Shown: piece after piece, positions 61,269 to 64,000 of the stretch
Layout: each line of letters begins with the position of its first letter
Numbering within the stretch: position 1 is the first letter of the stretch
Assembly: GCA_017546265.1 (NCBI GenBank)
Contig: JAFYXG010000012.1
Location: 1-64,000 of the forward strand
Direction: 5' to 3'
DNA length: 64,000 nt
Source of the DNA: Alphaproteobacteria bacterium
Lineage (GTDB): Bacteria; Pseudomonadota; Alphaproteobacteria; Rs-D84
Notes under the pieces: model-generated
Databases searched by the model: none
What the model saw: the letters and a program-made list of their open reading frames with translations, nothing else
Told to the model about the DNA's origin: nothing
Position numbers and translations under genes: made by a program

Positions 61269-61298
61269 AAAAAAAACCGCCATTTGGCGGTTTTTTTA
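61269..61298. terminator. Bidirectional terminator
   Basis: ACCGCC-ATTT-GGCGGT (61276-61291) with A and T runs on the two sides. It ends infC on the minus strand and the Cys-rich gene on the plus strand. Confidence 0.85.
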
Positions 61299-61844
61299 TT
61301 TCGCAGGTGCGATTATTATCGATTTCGTACGTTCATCAGGCTTTGATTTTGATTCTAGTGTACCACGGTCACCAATAATTTCCACAATACGGGCAAACAA
61401 TTCTGGAACAGCATCCTTGCCACGAGCCAATACTTTCTTGTTTCCCTTGGTCATGACCGATATTTTTACCTTGTTCCCGTCAGATAAAAACTCCAGTGCT
61501 TTTCGCATCTTGATGTTCAAATCGTTTTCTTCGATAAAAGGTTTTACCCAAACCTCTTTCATTTCGATGCTTTTTTGTTTCTTTTTCGCCTCGGACGCAC
61601 GTTTTTTCTGTTCGTACTTAAATTTACCAAAGTCCATTATCTTGGCAATCGGGGTCGCACCGTTCGCGTTTATTTCAACCAAATCCATGTCGGCGTCCAT
61701 CGCCATCTGTAATGCCTGGGATGTAGGCATAACCCCCAAATTTTGTCCGTCAGAACTGATTACCTGGACCGATTTCGCAAATATGCGGTTGTTTATACGT
61801 GGGCCATTATCACGGCGATTATCACGATTATTTACAGGTTTAAT
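61296..61844 (-). CDS. infC: Translation initiation factor IF-3, AUU start
   Basis: A 182-residue IF-3. N-domain RINNRIFAKSVQVISSDGQNLGVM-type start, lysine-rich linker (KYEQKKRASEAKKKQK), and C-domain with MKEVWVKPFIEENDLNIKM-type region and the terminal KPDERTKSIIIAP. I place the start at ATT 61844: AAGGAG lies exactly 6 bases upstream, and this gives the normal family length. In-frame upstream codons would overlap the glycosylase gene. An AUU start is the known device by which IF-3 represses its own translation in E. coli. rpmI and rplT, usual partners, are not downstream. Confidence 0.9.
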   Translation of the reverse strand: MKPVNNRDNRRDNGPRINNRIFAKSVQVISSDGQNLGVMPTSQALQMAMDADMDLVEINANGATPIAKIMDFGKFKYEQKKRASEAKKKQKSIEMKEVWVKPFIEENDLNIKMRKALEFLSDGNKVKISVMTKGNKKVLARGKDAVPELFARIVEIIGDRGTLESKSKPDERTKSIIIAPAK

Positions 61845-61885
61845 TTTATGCTCCTTTTTATTAAACTTGTGCGAATTATTAACTA

Positions 61886-62668
61886 TTATTCGGCACTTTT
61901 CAAGATATTTTGCACATTTTGCAGGGCGGTCCATACATCACGCTTGGCCGCAGGCTTTAATATCAAATAGTTCGGATGAAAAATCGGTACCAGTGTTACG
62001 CCACCTGATACACTGACCGGAACGCCATGCGATTTCGCCAAATTTACACCCGCCATTTCGGCCGCAGGCAATGTCCCCAATGTCAATATTACACGCGGTT
62101 TTAACAATTCTGTGGTCCTGTCAATAAAAGGACGCGTTAAATCCAGTTCTGTGCGGGTCGGCGTGCGACCGCCAGGTGTACGCCAAAATACCATCGGGAT
62201 AATAGACACACACATACGTGATAAACCAATCGCCGCCAACATTTTATCCATCAATTCACCCGCCGCCCCAGATAAAATCGTACCTGTCGCATCATCATCT
62301 GAACTGGGAATGTCCGTCAATATCATCAAATCACCATTGCCAACATGTGGCAGAACAGTATTTGTCGCCCCCCCACGCAATGGATGATTTAATTCACCTA
62401 TCATGCGTTTCAGCGTTGCCATGTCGGTCGGTCGTGATGCCATGGCTCGCACCGTATCAACAGAAACCGTCTGAGCCGGTGCAATCGGCGGAACAACAGT
62501 CGCAGGACCACGACCTATCTCGGCAATAACGGTTGCAGCCGTCTGACGCGGCGATTCCACAGGTGCAGATTCCAAAACAGTACGCGGACGCGGTGCAGAT
62601 ATAGGAGTGTCAGACAACTCCCAAACAACACCGGCCAATTCTAAATCACGCAAATCACAATCTGACAT
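61886..62668 (-). CDS. Divergent family-4-like uracil-DNA glycosylase
   Basis: A 260-residue protein of the uracil-DNA glycosylase superfamily, closest in layout to family 4. The N-terminal ~100 residues are a Pro/Ala/Val-rich extension. The core shows GAAGELMDKMLAAIGL, GRTPTRTEL, PRVILTLGTLPAAEM and FHPNYLILKPAAKRDVW, all family-4 landmarks. The 4Fe-4S cysteines are missing: the expected vKCrPP position reads VFWRTP, C-PFL reads TRPFI, and only two Cys occur in the whole protein. The active-site GEAPG is replaced by TDIPS. It may bind or excise a different lesion, or be inactive. infC follows after 41 bases. Confidence 0.75.
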   Translation of the reverse strand: MSDCDLRDLELAGVVWELSDTPISAPRPRTVLESAPVESPRQTAATVIAEIGRGPATVVPPIAPAQTVSVDTVRAMASRPTDMATLKRMIGELNHPLRGGATNTVLPHVGNGDLMILTDIPSSDDDATGTILSGAAGELMDKMLAAIGLSRMCVSIIPMVFWRTPGGRTPTRTELDLTRPFIDRTTELLKPRVILTLGTLPAAEMAGVNLAKSHGVPVSVSGGVTLVPIFHPNYLILKPAAKRDVWTALQNVQNILKSAE

Positions 62669-62681
62669 TTTTTGTTTTTCC

Positions 62682-62710
62682 TTGATTTTTCACATATTTT
62701 ATTGTACAAT
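62682..62710 (+). promoter_or_regulatory. pal promoter
   Basis: TTGATT (62682-62687), 17-base spacer, TACAAT (62705-62710); a 30-base leader with AAGGGAG follows. Confidence 0.65.
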
Positions 62711-62746
62711 ACAGCACGAGCAACAGAAACTCAAGGGAGTAATTTC

Positions 62747-63166
62747 ATGAAATTAAAAAACTTTGCTTTGTTGGCAGGCGTTGCTGGCCTGTTGGCAGCG
62801 TGCGGTGGGTCTTCTAAAATCGTAGAGCCTGCTGATTTGAACGAACAACGCGTGTTCTTTGCTTTTAACTCTTCTGAAATTTCAGAAGATGCAAAAAACA
62901 ACCTGTTGGGTCAGGCGTTGTATATGAAAAACCACGAAGATGTTAAAATCCAAATCGCAGGTAACTGTGACGAACGTGGTTCAACAGAATACAACTTGGC
63001 ACTGGGTGCACGCCGTGCAAACGCAGCAAAACAGGTGCTGGTAGATGACGGTATTTGTGCAAAACGTATCTCGACCATTTCTTATGGTAAAGAACGTCCA
63101 TTGGTTCAGGGCTCTGGCGAACAGGCTTGGAAATGGAATCGTAACGCAACAACAACTGTTAAATAA
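62747..63166 (+). CDS. pal: Peptidoglycan-associated lipoprotein Pal
   Basis: A 139-residue outer-membrane lipoprotein of the Tol-Pal system, which holds the outer membrane to the wall during division. The signal peptide ends LLAAC (lipobox, Cys20). The OmpA domain has VFFAFNSSEIS, IQIAGNCDERGSTEYNLALGARRA and ISYGKERPL, the standard Pal motifs with peptidoglycan-binding Asp and Arg. ATG 62747 follows AAGGGAG; the longer frame is outside the signal peptide. tolB, usually upstream, is absent here. Confidence 0.94.
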   Translation: MKLKNFALLAGVAGLLAACGGSSKIVEPADLNEQRVFFAFNSSEISEDAKNNLLGQALYMKNHEDVKIQIAGNCDERGSTEYNLALGARRANAAKQVLVDDGICAKRISTISYGKERPLVQGSGEQAWKWNRNATTTVK

Positions 63167-63186
63167 TAACGGTTTTTGTTTGGTTT

Positions 63187-63214
63187 AACGCCCCAAATCG
63201 GGGCGTTTTTTTTG
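63187..63214 (+). terminator. pal terminator
   Basis: AACGCCCC-AAAT-CGGGGCGTT followed by a T run, 20 bases after the pal stop. Confidence 0.85.
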
Positions 63215-63237
63215 TTTTAATACATTTCATAACAAAA

Positions 63238-63262
63238 ACACCGGTAAAAGCCGGTATTTTTT
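63238..63262 (-). terminator. Second terminator after parB
   Basis: ACCGG (63240-63244), TAAAAG, CCGGT (63251-63255) with an A run on the 5' side, reading as a terminator on the minus strand. It is a weaker backup to the hairpin at 63303-63331. Confidence 0.55.
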
Positions 63263-63302
63263 AACACTTTTATTAACTTTTGAACATCAGATACCTTTTT
63301 GT

Positions 63303-63331
63303 AAAAAAACGCCGGCTTTTACCGGCTTTTT
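63303..63331 (-). terminator. parB terminator
   Basis: GCCGG/CCGGC hairpin with seven T on the minus strand after the parB stop at 63341. Its stem-loop is the near reverse complement of the one at 63240-63255. Confidence 0.75.
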
Positions 63332-63340
63332 TTAACGTTT

Positions 63341-64000
63341 TTATTTTGTTAGTTTTTCAACCAGTTCTTGCAACTGGGTTCGCGTTGCAAAAGATATAAC
63401 CAATTGCCCTGCCCCGCCACGGCGTTCCGATAAACGTACCGGCACCCCCAAAGCATTACGTACACGAGTTTCTATTTCACGAACAGTGGACGCATCCATT
63501 GTGTTTTGTGTGCGGTTGCGAGTCTTTTTAGATCGTGGTGCGTTTTTTACCAATTTATCCGTTTCAGAAACAGATAATTTGCCCGCTATTATTTTATGTG
63601 CCAACTCTTCGGGATTTTCCGCAACAGCAATCGTGCGTGCGTGAGATGCAGTCAATTCCCCCTGCTCTACCAACAACTGCACAGAATCAGGCAAAGATGT
63701 TAAACGCAACATATTACGTATATAACTGGCAGATTTACCAATCAAACGAGACACATCAGGCAATTCATAATCACAGCACTCCATCAAATTCTTATAGGCA
63801 CGCGATTCTTCCATAGGATTCAGATTTTCACGCTGAACATTTTCTATCAGTGCAATCTCCATCGCATTAGTATCGTCCAAATTTTTTACCAGTGCTGGTA
63901 TATCGGTTAACCCAGCCATGCGTGATGCACGATAACGGCGTTCGCCTGCAACAATTTCATACAAATATGACTTACCAGAAACAGCACGCAATAAAATCGG
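63341..64000 (-). CDS. parB: Chromosome partitioning protein ParB (3' part)
   Basis: The C-terminal 219 residues of ParB; the reading frame continues past the right edge (the last codons read PILLRAV), so the gene is truncated by the window only. The N-terminal nuclease-like domain shows GERRYRASRMAGL and IENVQRENLNPMEE (CTP-binding clamp region), then the helix-turn-helix VSRLIGKSASYIRNMLRL that binds parS, and the C-terminal dimerisation domain. parA is expected just beyond the edge. Confidence 0.94.
   Translation of the reverse strand, partial: PILLRAVSGKSYLYEIVAGERRYRASRMAGLTDIPALVKNLDDTNAMEIALIENVQRENLNPMEESRAYKNLMECCDYELPDVSRLIGKSASYIRNMLRLTSLPDSVQLLVEQGELTASHARTIAVAENPEELAHKIIAGKLSVSETDKLVKNAPRSKKTRNRTQNTMDASTVREIETRVRNALGVPVRLSERRGGAGQLVISFATRTQLQELVEKLTK

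Overview
The window is a gene-dense stretch of chromosome from a Gram-negative (two-membrane) bacterium. I infer a low- to mid-GC alphaproteobacterium, possibly an uncultured host- or gut-associated lineage. The support is LPS and outer-membrane genes (lptF, lptD, lpxD, pal, bamB-like, skp-like), a sigma-32 type RpoH, a DUF4167-like small protein, and very short intergenic gaps with small proteins. The lineage assignment is inference; no rRNA is present to settle it. No insertion sequence, prophage, integrase or CRISPR array was seen.

Layout. 0.4-7.4 kb: two tandem outer-membrane beta-barrel paralogues and two large secreted proteins (one very Cys-rich), with a gene-free island of degenerate palindromic repeats between the last two. 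7.5-13.4 kb (minus): an RluD-type pseudouridine synthase, a small exported protein, a zinc-ribbon membrane protein, and three consecutive PilV-like proteins with prepilin signals. 13.5-22.5 kb (plus): DUF4167-like protein, dnaX, a PilS-like pilin, an OmpA-domain lipoprotein, then lptF-lptD-surA-like-rlmN and a TIM-barrel protein. 22.5-29.6 kb (minus): ybaB, pnp, infB, nusA. 29.8-36.9 kb: lpxD-fabZ, pyrG (minus), comEC-like, two secreted proteins. 36.9-42.2 kb: truA-fmt-def, rmuC, an OmpA lipoprotein, tRNA-Val(UAC), bamB-like and yfgM-like. 42.3-45.1 kb: rpoH, a porin-like protein, a HAD phosphatase. 45.2-57 kb: rpsO, truB, mutS, xseB, a MacB-type ABC exporter with a striking operator, Yip1-like protein, der, skp-like, TPR protein, rsuA/rluB, rsmE. 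57.1-64 kb: an orphan VirD4/TraG coupling ATPase, a large structured RNA, a Cys-rich secreted protein, infC with an AUU start, a divergent uracil-DNA glycosylase, pal, and the 3' part of parB.

The most interesting element is at 59396-59668. A near-consensus promoter drives a ~210-nt RNA whose 5' and 3' parts form a long interrupted rod enclosing several hairpins. The 3' strand of the closing helix overlaps the 5' arm of an intrinsic terminator, which is the layout of a terminator/antiterminator riboswitch. It precedes a GTG-started gene for a secreted Cys-rich protein and matches no RNA family I recognise.

Other themes are promoters whose -10 box lies 6-9 bases before the start codon (probable leaderless mRNAs), families of near-identical terminator hairpins, a type IVb pilin set (PilS plus three PilV-like proteins), and several Cys-rich exported proteins.
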